Shown: in pieces, positions 43,900 to 55,549 of the stretch
Layout of the letters: the number at the start of each line of letters is the position of its first letter
Numbering within the stretch: the first letter of the stretch is position 1
Source of the DNA: Cinnamomum chago
Taxonomy: Eukaryota; Streptophyta; Magnoliopsida; Laurales; Lauraceae
DNA: 64,000 nucleotides
Reading direction: 5' to 3'
Assembly (NCBI GenBank): GCA_038049695.1
Contig: CP142455.1
Location: 28,247,501 to 28,311,500, forward strand
The notes under the pieces: generated by a model
What the model was told of the DNA's origin: nothing
The model's input: only the letters and a program-made list of their open reading frames with translations
Databases searched by the model: none
Translations under genes and position numbers: made by a program

Positions 43900-45008
43900 C
43901 TGTTATATTTTGCTAAAGAGGCATATATTAATAGAAAGCAAGGAAACAGCCACAGTTCTACTATCATAATAACACATAAGATAAAAGACACTGAAGCGAC
44001 TACACTTGAGTAACAACTGACAGTAAATTAAACACAGTCCTACACTATTCTTGCACCATAATGATCATTGAATTAAATTCTACCATAATGATATGAACAA
44101 AAGACAAAAAAAGGCCCAATTTTGATACATATTTCATTTAGTCCAATTAGTTCTAGTAAATAGCAGTTTATCAATATTTCATTTGAAAAATGGCTAAGCA
44201 CAACTACAAGTCTATAGACTATATGCATCTTGTTATTGAGGAATTTCTAGAAACACTTTATGAGCAATGTGATTTTTCAACACTTTTTTTTTTTTTTTGA
44301 AGAATAGTTTTCAACACTTGTGAGACAAAACAATGACTAAAGGTTTGTAGGCATGTATAAGTCTACATGCATCTACGATCTCATGCAAATTTTTTAGAGC
44401 ATTGTTAAGAAAGTTCACCCACCATGAATAACCAACTAGCAGTGTATACCCAACTCTAGAAATCAAATGATATCGTCAAAAAACAAAATCACATGTGATT
44501 CAACATTTTAAAATGGAACATGAAAACACCAAGTGCAAATGAAAATCAGAAAAGAGAACAGAAGATAGAGAATCAAACCCTGAAGGATTTGCAAGAAACG
44601 AGATTATGAAAGAATAAGCCTAGAAAGTAGATAAATTTTCCAAAGTTTTTTTGTTAAAACAAGGCAAGACGTATGGCACAATAGGGAGATGAGACACAGG
44701 CACATCAGAAAGATGAAATGCAGGGAGAAATGTTTGTTAGGGTAGGGTTGTGATTCATAGATTTGTTCAGTTTTTAGGCCTCTTTTATTATTTTTCAATA
44801 TGTTTGAGGGGGTTTCGAACCCAAAACCTATTTGATAGAAATGCCCAAAATCACACTGTTTGCCGTTTGTTCTTTTAAATCCCATGTGTTTTGGTATTCG
44901 CTTTTTCCCACCTCAACAAGTATTCAAATTTTGGTTTGAAAATTAGCCCATTTTCACACCATTTACATATCTAATTTGCACACAAGATGCGTAAATAATT
45001 ATAGACAA
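43900..45008. other. Non-coding stretch, nothing recognised
   Basis: AT-rich, poly-T at about 44284-44298. No domain, RNA or repeat boundary recognised. Confidence 0.5.
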
Positions 45009-45163
45009 ACATAACTAATGCGTAAATGTTACGCTTATGCTCCATTTACGTATGTAAATGGGTGTAGACAAACGACCCATAAGGCACGCACTTGTTTTAT
45101 TTATTTATTTTTTAGCATGGATCCCTTCCATCCCTTCTCCTCCCTTTTCAAGAATGGATGTTG
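45009..45163. repeat. Direct repeat copy A flanking 1.57 kb
   Basis: Starts ACATAACTAATGCGTAAATG and ends TTTTCAAGAATGGATGTTG. Matches 46732-46877, roughly 80-85% identical by eye. No TG...CA ends, primer-binding site or target duplication were found, so it is not called an LTR. Confidence 0.7.
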
Positions 45164-46731
45164 GAAGTAGGTGAGCCTTTTAGATGGGTTTTCAAAAACT
45201 TTTGACCCATTTAATGTAGGGATCAAACACCCAAAAGGCCAAGAACCCAATCCCAAGATCTAAAAACCCTAATCTCATACATTAAGTTCAAAGATCTATA
45301 AAAAGACAGATCAAGAAAACAAACAAGCATTACAAAGATCTACTAAAAGAAAGTAGATGTAGAGCTACACCTGAGGAACCCACTTGTGCTCAAATCAAGA
45401 ACTTGAATAATGAATTCTATAAAACCCTTTTGTAGACTTGATCTCCTTAGTTTTTGTGTTCTTTCACGCTATAACCCACTTATAGAGAACTTCCCAAAGA
45501 GAATGGTAGGATCTCTAAGGAGAAGAAACCCTAGGCACTCGAAAAGAAAACCAAAGGAGAGAAGAGGAGGAAGGAGAGAGGGGAGACTTGAGAGACTATG
45601 TGTAGAGATCTCTAACCCTTTCCTCTTATTTACAGTTTATATATGGATCACCTCCTCTTTGTCCAAAATTAGAAATCTCACTTCTATTCTTAGTGTATGT
45701 CATACTCCTCATTTCCTTAAGAGTTCTAATTGGAATAGAAACCTTTCCAATTGGAATAGGAACGTTCTCTTCTTAGAGCTAGCATGAGGACTATTATGGA
45801 TTCCTTAGAATCTAGCTCCAACTAAAACATCTGGAATCCACATCTCATATGAACTCTGTACCCACAGTTAATTACAAATTACTCCACTAAATAAATGCAA
45901 TTGCACTATCGTCTTAGGAATATTTACAAGAAGACCATAAACTTCTCAATTACTATAAGTATGCCCCCAATCAATTATATCCATGGATATCTTGGAATTA
46001 ATCTGTCTAACCAAATTAGATCAACATCTTATTATCCTTATGACCCAATTAATCACGGTAATCATCAGTACAATCTGATTAACTCTTAACCAAGATAGGT
46101 GCGCACTTACCAATGATAAATCCATTAATTGACACAAAGGGATATTTTTATCTTAGAGGATAGATTCCATCTTGAGAATTATATTTTTCCAGAGTCCTAC
46201 TACCGCGTACCTAAAATACCGAAGTGTTGACCTACAATTGGTCTCACTCATTGGTAACTCAAAGTAAATGCATAGTAAAAACTTGAGTCCATTAATCTTT
46301 CAGGATTAAGAGCCTCTTAGTTGGGAATTATGAATGCAATCCTTAATCAAAGACAAATTTGCATAAAGTGCTATTCATGGTCTTTCAGTACATCCAATGT
46401 ACTAGCACAACAATCCAGAGTTTTACACTCTGATGGTTGAGACAAACCACACTATCTTATAATCTCATCACCAGCCGTGAAAATCTTTCAACTATAATAG
46501 TTGTGATCCATGTCTTCTGTATGTGAATCTCATCTACATACATGGATTACATTTAATACACTTGTGGGCTCCGGTTCATCTCATGAACCATCATGTCATT
46601 TTGTATTAGTTATGTGCAATAATATAATAAAATATCATTCATCGTATGAATAAGGTATGAAATTATAAATCACTTAATGAATAAATCAATTTTTTCACAT
46701 CATCTACTGGATTGTGGACATACAATCTGAC
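45164..46731. other. Sequence between direct repeats A and B
   Basis: Non-coding. The stretch from about 45,240 to 46,680 has the feel of a retrotransposon LTR or leader (repeated AACCCTAATCTCATA, CTCATGAACCATCATG), but no retroviral domain or defined ends were found. Confidence 0.4.
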
Positions 46732-46877
46732 ACATAACTAATATGTAAATGTTACGCATATTCTCTATTGACATATGTAAATGTGTGCAGATAAACGACC
46801 AATAAGACACGGTTGTTTTATTTTTTTAGGATGTATCCCTGCCATCCCTTCTCCTCCCTTTTCAAGAATGGATGTTG
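46732..46877. repeat. Direct repeat copy B
   Basis: Second copy of 45009-45163. Same orientation, ends at the same GGATGTTG word. Confidence 0.7.
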
Positions 46878-46932
46878 ATAACTCCGCTACTAGTGAGGAC
46901 AGACTGTCCAAGATGACTGTGCGAGCACTTTA

Positions 46933-47262
46933 GGGCCTGTTTGGATAAATGAGGAGTGGAGTAAAATGAAGTGGATTTCACATGTGAAGTGGAGTGAAGA
47001 GAAGTAGGTTGAAATTAAAGTAGAGTACTTCACTTCACTCCATTTGGATGCTTATTTTGAAGTTAATGATTGGAGTAGAATCCACTTTTACTCAAGGAAA
47101 TTGAAGTATTTTGAGTTGAAGTGAAATGGAGTACATATGGCTTTACAACATTACTTCATCTATTGGGCCAAACTCATCCAAACAGGATAGAGTTGAAATT
47201 TTGGACGGTTAGTGCCCATTTAACTTCACTTTACTCTATTTTTTTACTAACCAAACAGGCCC
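46933..47262. mobile_element. PIF/Harbinger (Tourist-like) MITE, 330 bp
   Basis: Ends GGGCCTGTTTGG (46933-46944) and CCAAACAGGCCC (47251-47262), TTA duplication on both sides. Same termini as 8049-8362 and a similar AGTGGAGTAAA subterminal word; the interior has diverged. Confidence 0.9.
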
Positions 47263-47756
47263 TTACTGATAATGCTATTACCATAATATTATGCATTACT
47301 AATTATATGCCTCAATCTCCTTATTACTCATGCACTCAATCTGACTGTGGGAACCACCAATTGAAGTAAAAGTGAAAATTGAGATCATGGGAGTGGATGA
47401 GATTATCTCTGAGGTGGATTATCATTTTAGGGTGGTCCCCACGGCAGAGAGGTAGACATCTGTCTTAATGAATCGGGATCCTCTTGAGTTGTTTTCCCAA
47501 GAGGGCCGTGTTGTACTGTAGTGGTTCCACCCACCAACGCCTGGGCATTTGCGCTCTCATGTCGGAATTGGATACTGTTTCGACGGATCAGGGTGCCACG
47601 AGGGAAGAAATGTCACATTTTATTCTAAAAAAAAATTCTATCTCCTAAAAAAAATTTCCATTTCCATTTGGCAACTTGATTGGACGAAAGAGGATTCTAT
47701 TCCCATTTGGCAACTTGATTGGACGAAACAGAATTTCCAATTGGATAAAAAAGTAG

Positions 47757-47791
47757 ATCCCCATCCCCATCCCCATCCCCATCCCCATCCG
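47757..47791. repeat. (CCCCAT)n hexanucleotide repeat
   Basis: About five and a half units. Confidence 0.95.
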
Positions 47792-47917
47792 CACCATGTT
47801 TCTCTTGGAATACGACAATACGACAGGAACGGGAGGACCATATGGGAGGAGTTATTAATATTTTAAAGAGGGAACAAATACGATTATGGTTGAATGAATT
47901 GTTGAGCTCTGCAAAAT

Positions 47918-48050
47918 TCTCTTTCTTCAATTATTGTACGCGGAAAAGGAAAGTGAAGGGTGGTTTGTCAAGATGTAGTAAACCAATGGTGGTCTTACTG
48001 ATTTAAGCATAGACACCTTCAACAAAAAAGTGAGAAAGGCAGAGGCACCT
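47918..48050. repeat. Second copy of duplicate block 1
   Basis: See 40806-40960. Followed at 48108-48150 by the GTGACCGTCCATTTT...GAGATGGACGGT segment also present in the NLR 5' flank. Confidence 0.65.
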
Positions 48051-48871
48051 ACAAAACCAAACTTGCAATAGCTATGCCCTCTATTAGATTTTAAACAGTT
48101 GGGTCATGGGTGTGACCGTCCATTTTAGGGCGGAAGAGATGGACGGTATTGATTTGTAGCAAGTTTAATAAGACTGGCCGGAGAGGATCACATGACAGCA
48201 TTTTGCAATTAGAAGAGTCATGAGAGTGTCCCATTATTGTGTGGTGCGCTTTAAGAATTTTATTTTTTTCATTTTTTGAGTTAAATTCTGAGATAAGTTA
48301 TACTTCTTTTGTCTATTTTTACTATTCTATCCATGTTATTTTTGACCTACTTTTTTTTTTTTTTGGCATAGTCAAGCTTTTCTTTACCAGCGTCGTTGCT
48401 GGCCTACATTCGATATGCGCAAACCATTTCAAACGGATTTCTCTAATTTTAGCCCATATTTATTACTATCTTTAAATGCTCATGAAAGTGCTTTTTTTTT
48501 TTATGCTTCCTAATTTTACAACGCATCAACTTTAACATTCTCATAGCTAGTACATTCATTTAGTGCATATGTTGCTCATTAATTATATTGACCAACATTT
48601 TGATCAATAAGTCATAGATAGTCTAATGACGATCCTATAAAATTCTTCCTTCAATCTTATTGGCATTCTTCGGTCGCTAAATATTTTAAAAGTAAGTTTT
48701 CACTTCAACCATCTCCCTTTTATTCCATGTTCGACATCTTTATCAAACTTCTCATCCTTACTAATTGTAAAGCTAAGGTAACAAGAAGAATGACTTTGAT
48801 CCTTTTTGGCTCGGTTGGAAGGACCATTTGATGATTCAACTTTTAAAAGAAAATTTCAATCCTTCCACTCA

Positions 48872-48970
48872 CTATTATCCACTAGATTGAACCGGATAAA
48901 ACTGTTGGAAACAAAATGTATAGCAATTTTTCATAGTATATTCAAAATTGTAGATATTTATGAATTACTT
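48872..48970. repeat. Second copy of duplicate block 3
   Basis: See 41930-42030. Block order relative to block 1 is conserved (about 0.95-1.1 kb downstream in both places). Confidence 0.7.
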
Positions 48971-49430
48971 AATGTTTGGGGACAATTATGTTTTATTTTT
49001 GTAAATATCACCTCCAATTGTGACAATAGTTTGCCATACAATTTTCATTGGTTTAGCTTCCTTGATTTTGGGTGGGATTGTAAACTAGACGTTTTACCAA
49101 AATGAAAAATAGGGTGTAACCTTATACACGGTGGTTCCCATGATCTAAACATTGAATGGATCAGGGACCAAAAAAAAAAAAAAAAAATTTGATGAGGAAT
49201 TCGACGTGTGAATGTGAATATCACCTCCAATTGTGATAAAAAAATGGGTGGTGATAAAAAAAATGTGAACGTGATTATGTTGGTTTACATAGCATGATGG
49301 GTCTCCGTGTTGGTGATGGTTTCCACCGCACAATGGCCGGGTTTGATTTGATCGATGATAAATGCTATACATCAAGTTGCCAAGCGTGGCCTACCCATCG
49401 AAAAATCCAGATCCTCTGGCGATTAACTAA

Positions 49431-49932
49431 CAGGCATGTTTGTATCAAAAAGTGAACGGTTTTCATGGAAAATTCATTTTTTATGCGTTTGGTGAGGAAT
49501 AATTTTACGGAAACGCTTTCCCACTTTGTCACTAAAAATGAATTTTTTATGAGGGTATGGAAAATGAATTTTTTCAGAAAACTTCTCCTTTCTATATAAT
49601 CTCATTTCCTCACTTTTTTCTATTTCAACCCAAAACCCTACACTCTTTCAACTTTTTTTTTATTTCTTTAAATAAACTATTGTTTGATGTTAAATAAATT
49701 ATATACATGTTATGTTATTTTTTTTTTTCATAAAATTATTACACCAAACAAGAAAATTTAATTTTCTATAAGAAATTCACAGCCGCACCAAACAACATTA
49801 GAAAAAATCCGCACCAAACATGAATCTCTAAATTCCGTGGAAATCATTTTTCGAGATTTTTCATTTCTATGGAATTTGCTGACGTGACAATTTTCCCTTT
49901 TCGCAGAAAGGGTATGTACACAAACGTGCCTG
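49431..49932. mobile_element. Candidate MITE with CAGGCATGTTTG ends, ~500 bp
   Basis: Inverted ends CAGGCATGTTTG and CAAACGTGCCTG (one mismatch), with further inverted similarity inside (GTAAATGAATTTTT-like words, and TGTAT.../...GTACA). No clear target duplication, so the superfamily is unassigned. Confidence 0.6.
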
Positions 49933-50224
49933 AAGAGAAATCATGAGTTAAAGGATTAGAGCTTCACGATGGCACCCACTTATTCAAATCTAAACGTTGT
50001 AAATTATACTACGCCCTCTAAGTATATATATGTGATGTCTTACAACTTCACATCAATCAGATTCTTTCTCAGCATTTCATTAACTGTTTGAAATAAATCG
50101 TGATTAGTACAATCTTTTGTATATTCATTATAGCATTTTCTTTAATGAAAAGGTTAAGCTTAGGGTAGGGCAAACTTTGTTTAATATAAAATTTGACTAA
50201 AGCCTATTAATATGATATTTATTT

Positions 50225-51213
50225 GAGGATTTTATAAAAATAAAAAAAACTTTAAGTGGCCACCGCACCAAACAGGGAACTTTAACCAGTAGTGCACCAT
50301 ATATGGATTCCATATAGAAAAAATAACTTTTTTCTCAATTTTTTTTGTGGTCGCATTCGACCTTCATTTTATGTGTTGAGGGTCGACTGCGACTCTCGCT
50401 ATAACAAGTGAAGGTCGCATTTGACCTTAAGCAGGCATAACCTCTTCATCTTCTTCCTTCTTCTTGGAGTATTCGAGTTTTTCGATTAAAGGAAGAGAGG
50501 ACCGGAAGATGTGTCACTTAAAGTTATTTTTTTGGCAAATTTCTCATAGAGGATCCTTTCGGAAAAAAAGCTCTTGTAATTACAAACCCATATTTCTATC
50601 ATGCTATGGTTTTATGCAACATCACGTGAAACAGATTTTGCTAAAATGGAATAATGGATTGGATGAGCAATTTAAAAGCTAAGATCCACGCTTATTTATG
50701 CTTTGGGCCAGAAAAATCATGCCCATACAAGAAGATACCAATGGCTTAAAATAAAAGATGCTACCAACAAGAAAATCAGAGATGAGGAAGAGAACAAGGC
50801 ACGAGTAGTTCACATGATGCATAACCAATCGACAACATTTATTAGGGACCAAACATTTTTTAAATTGACCAACCCACCAAAACATTTTTAGGGCTAATTG
50901 GCAATTTACTAGGTTAGATTTTCCAATCATCTCTTCCTTTAATAAAAAAAACTCGAACACTCAAGGAACAAGGAAGAAGATGAAGATGTTATGCTTGCAC
51001 ATGGTCAAATGCGACCCTCACTTGTTATAGAAGTGAGGGTCGCAGTCGACCATCAACACAGAAAATGAAGGTCGAATGCGACCACAAAGAATAATAGTGA
51101 AAAAAGTTATTTTTCTTTACGGATTCTGTGTTTGGTGCACTACTGGTTAAAATTTTCTGTTTGGTGGAGTGACCACTTAAATTTATTTATTTTATTTTTT
51201 TGTAAAATTCCCT
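50225..51213. mobile_element. Foldback-type element with ~285-bp inverted arms
   Basis: The left arm (about 50225-50508) and right arm (about 50925-51213) are inverted copies over nearly 300 bp, at perhaps 85% identity. Matching landmarks include AAGTGG(C/T)CAC..CACCAAACAG, AACCAGTAGTGCACCA, GGTCGCATTTGACC, CTTCATCTTCTTCCTT and TTAAAGGAAGAGA. The roughly 415-bp centre has a 62-codon frame with no domain. A transcript would fold into a long imperfect hairpin. Confidence 0.85.
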
Positions 51214-51779
51214 ATTGATTTTGAGAGTTTAAATTTCGAACTACATTGAACAGTTTCAATACCTTTTATCTCAATTACTCCTCTCTATTAAAAGCTTGGG
51301 AGGGTTTGGACTCACCATCCACATTAATGGAATGGTTTTATTGTTAAAAAAAACGGAGGTAGAAAGCGAGCTTTATCTCTCTTTTTTTCACCCTTTTTGG
51401 CCTAGTGGTGATTGGGACCCAAGGGAAAAAGTGGCATAGAGACGGACAGGTGACATGTGGAAAGAGTGCTGATCTAATCAACTCTCAAAAAACGAATATT
51501 ATTGGTTTGCAATCTTACAAGAACTATGGGGCTGTACGATTACTCTTTCTTCAATTATTGAAGCACAGTGCCCATCCCTATTCCCTCCCATTAATATATA
51601 TGACTTTCGGACAATTTGATTTGAAGATTGACTTTTAATTTGGCAATTGATTGTTCAATTGAACTCTCAATTTTTCTCTATAATTATCTCCTCTATTATA
51701 TAGGGAGATTCTTTATCTCACGCCTTGCATAGATTAAAGTTTCTTTATGAAGCGCTTAGTATGATAAGATATTAAAATC

Positions 51780-52715
51780 TCATTTTAATACAAACTTGGC
51801 TCTCTATTTGCATCATTATATTTGAACTTACGAGTCTTCGTGAATCTATCGCGGATCCCACATAATTATAATCCAAACCGTTCAAATCAATTACAACCAC
51901 TCTGTTGACATAAATTCAAATTTCATTTTAATATATGTGGATCCCACTATTCAATAGAGCACATGATATAATTGTGACTAGACAATGATGAGGCTAGTCC
52001 CATTCTTTACGGCTATTATATGTAATTTCAATAGACGTGGATCCCACCGTTCGATTGAGCACATGATGATTAGATGGTGATGAATACAAGTTTGGCTATC
52101 TGTTTGCATTTATTATATTTGAGCTAACAAGTCTTTGGAAATTTATCATGGATCCCGCCTAATTATAATCCGCACTGTACAAATCAATTTCAACAGCTTC
52201 AATGATGCATTAAAGTTCCTTTTCAATAGTAAAATCTCATTTAATATACGTGGATCCCATTGCTCAATTGAGAACATGATAGAATTGTTACTAGGTAATG
52301 ATGAGGCCTGCCCCATTCTTTGCAGCTATTATATGTGATCTAAATTACATATCTATGGGAATCTAATCATGGGCGACACATAATGATAATCCAAACCGTT
52401 TAAAATAAATATCAACCCGGCCCTCTACTGACATATATTAAAACTTAATTTCAATAGATGTGAATCCCACCGTTGGATTGAGCATATGATTAATTGGTGA
52501 TGATTACAAGTTTGACTCTATGTTTGCATCTATTATATTTGAACTTACAAGTCTTCGGGAATCTAGGTCCCACAAAATTATGTTATGAACCGTTCAAATT
52601 AGTTTCAACCACTCCAATGACATATAATAAAAATTAATTTTAATATATGTGGATCCCACCTTTCGATTGAACACATGATAAAAGTGTGATTAGGTGGTGG
52701 GTGCTTAGTTTGTAA
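51780..52715. repeat. Degenerate tandem array with GTGGATCCCAC core
   Basis: The block (A/G)TGTGGATCCCAC..TTC.ATTGAGCACATGAT occurs about five times (near 51938, 52030, 52250, 52457, 52650). TTTGCATCTATTATATTTGAACTTACAAG-like blocks near 51806, 52104 and 52527 alternate with it. Spacing is irregular, indicating an old, rearranged array. Non-coding. Confidence 0.75.
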
Positions 52716-54730
52716 TTGTGATTAACTAAAGTATTCCTTTATTCTTTATTGAATAAATGCTTAATTTATGATTTATAGCTTTTATTGTTTCAATATGTAA
52801 ATCTTGGGATTAGAAATTTATGAAACTCAAATTAGGAATTTCGGATATAAAGTTAATGATTTCTGAGATTGGAAACAGGGCTTCTCAATTGATAATGTTG
52901 GGTTTATTTTAAGAAGGATATAATTTAGCATGTTTTTATATTTGTTTTCTATCTAAAAATTAACGGAAAGTAGAATATATGTGAAATATTTTTTTATAAT
53001 TTATGATTTCTAATTCTGATTTAAACATTTATTCTAAGAATGATAAATTTCTATAGACTTCTAAAATTTATCTTATTAAATAAGAAGTGTCATATACATC
53101 TTGGAATATTCCTTAATCCTTATCAAGGAGGGATGATCATGGACCGAACCGGCCTTAGTTTGGGCTATCCCACTTTCAGACGAGCTTGAGCCTTAGATTT
53201 TGGCATGCAAGAGGGGCTTGGATTTAATGGTTGAGAGCTTGAATCCCCAGTCGAGCTTGAATAAGATACACAATTTAAGCAAAAACTAAACTCTTTAAGA
53301 CACAACAAAAAAACTCAATCAACTAAGCTCCAGCTTTAAATGGTAGGTAAAAGATATGTTTTTTAAAATAAAAATATGATTCACCAAGGCCCGGGCTTAA
53401 CATCTTTCAAATGGGCCGAGTTTTGGTCAAGCACTTGAATACTGCCCATGCAACCCACCCCAACCCGCACCATGACCACCTCTATTATCAACCTTTCATT
53501 TAAATCTTGTCATTGGTTAAACTTGTGAAGTCATTTCTGGAGAGGGCTACCCCATGTAGGTGCAACAAATTTAATGAGACCCATTGATAGCATTTATCAC
53601 TTAAAAATGGATCTAAAAAATGTTGGGGATCCATCTGTGAAAAATTGTAATGGAAACATAAGGTTGATTAATTTGGATAGAGTTTCTAAATAAGATGTTG
53701 GAGACGATACAATTGCATAAAGACTCAATATTCGCACTAAACGGTTTCATTTATCATTTCAAATCTCCTTCAAAAAATAGACTGGAAACAAATCATATCC
53801 TGTTTCAAAGATTAGACAAATTGACTATATCGCTGAATCAAAATGTTTGTTATCATTAATTACGTATGCTCAAGTTATACAATCAACTTTCAATATCAAA
53901 CTGTACAACATTATAAATTCATAATGATATCATTTTATTATTTATTGTTGATGTAAACATTTTAAGTATTTTGCTTATATTTTATTGGATGGACAGTTAG
54001 ATTGAATATGCGGTTAACTAAAGCATTTTTTACTTATTTATTGATTAAATGTTTAATTTAATTGAATTCACTGTCTCATTATGTTAATATGAAAAATTTT
54101 AATTACTGAAAAAAAGAGCGACCATGTTAAGAAAAATAGGGGTAATGACATGTTAATTTCATCAGAAATATTGCTTGACTGGTTAATGGTTTTTTTTTTT
54201 TTTTTTTTTTTTTAACTTTTTTTGAACCATGTCTCATAATATCATGGGATAGTTACATGATATTATGGGATTTTACAATTTCCATATCGTATACTTTGTG
54301 CAATCAGCAAGAGAAATTTCTTTTACATAACACAAAAAATGACGTTTTTGTGAAAAGTAAATATATAATTGCCTACCATTTCTCATGTTCTAACATTCAA
54401 AAAACAAAATAAAAAAATTTCTCTAAGATGCTGTATAAAACCATGACATCATGGTACATGAATTCCCTATTATATTATATGTTTTGTGACATACACAGTT
54501 ATCATATCATGGGATATGAAAAAAAAAATTGAAGGAAAAATATTAACCACAGTCAAACGACTGTGGGTCGCTAGAGCACTCGGTTTGGTGAACAGCTGGT
54601 TGGATGAATTGTTCAGCGCGTTCACTCTATTTTAAGAGAGTTGAAATAAATTGTGTCTCTCTGTGTGAGTTTGTTGGAATGGGGAAGAAGAGGCATGAGT
54701 ACTCTATTCCAAATCGCACCCCCAGCCCCC
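52716..54730. other. Non-coding stretch, nothing recognised
   Basis: AT-rich; T run of about 24 at 54190-54213. No gene signal. Confidence 0.5.
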
Positions 54731-54734
54731 CCTA

Positions 54735-55098
54735 CCCCAAAATAAACACGGGGAGCAATAGTGCTATTTGGATAAGCTTTTTGGTCAGAATTTTGGACAA
54801 CTCGTATGATATCCCTTGAATATCATAAGAAAATTTAAGGGATATCATAGGGGTTGTCCAAAATTCTGACAAAAAAGTTTGTCCAGATAGACTTTTTTGG
54901 GAGCGAAATATATGACTAAGCAAAAAGATGCCTAAAAAGATAAGATAAAGAAAGAAAGACCAGCCCCGTTGATAGATTCCTACTTTTGTGTTGTTTTGTG
55001 GTCCTTGTTGCTGGTATAACATGGAATGCCCCCGACTTTGTCGGAAAAATGATAAGTTGCATTGGTGATATATTGCTTTACCAATTCCAAAAATAAAA
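54735..55098. repeat. Second copy of duplicate block 2 plus a local inverted repeat
   Basis: From 54920 it matches 41395-41565. At 54765-54900 a segment (GATAAGCTTTTTGGTCAGAATTTTGGACAACTC...) is followed by its inverted copy, forming a local palindrome of about 130 bp around 54830. Confidence 0.65.
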
Positions 55099-55106
55099 CC
55101 CAACAT

Positions 55107-55498
55107 TCGGGGTTTTCATGGCCCGGGCTGGGTCAAAATGAGGCATATCCAGGCGAGGCCCAAGTTTAGGACCATAGGCCCATGACCGGCACAGGACCGA
55201 AACAGGCCATAAAAATCAGCCCCAAGCCTGCCGATTTAGTCAACCAGGGCGGGCTGAACTGGGCTTTTGATCAATTCATGGGCTTTCTAGCAAATCTTTG
55301 GCGTAATTAAATTAAATTACATCCACTCCTTATACTGGCCTGGCCTAATACTGGCCGGACGGGCCGGGCTTGGGCTCTCTTTCACTTAATCCAAGCCCTC
55401 CCCAATTATTAATGGCCCCAAATCAGACATACAAGCGCGGCCTAAAGCGAGCTAGGCTGGGATTGGGCTCAGGCTGGCCCATCCCATGAACACCCCTA
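55107..55498. mobile_element. hAT-like MITE, 392 bp, with empty-site paralogue in the window
   Basis: Ends TCGGGGTTTTCATGG and CCATGAACACCCCTA (inverted, two or three mismatches). Flanked by 8-bp duplications CCCAACAT (55099-55106) and CCCAAGAT (55499-55506), one mismatch. The paralogous site at about 41573 has a single CCCAAGAT with nothing inserted. The interior is rich in GGGC/GCCC words. An 8-bp duplication and TAGGGGTGTTCA-type ends fit hAT. Confidence 0.8.
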
Positions 55499-55549
55499 CC
55501 CAAGATGTCCATTGGATCCATTTTCTTTGTCCTAGCTTCTATGATTCTG

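Noticed and set aside
45009..46877. Complete small LTR retrotransposon (TRIM)
   Set aside because: The direct repeats lack TG...CA ends, no primer-binding site follows copy A, and no target duplication was found.
47638..47841. Gly-Trp repeat frame
   Set aside because: Translation of the CCCCAT hexanucleotide repeat.
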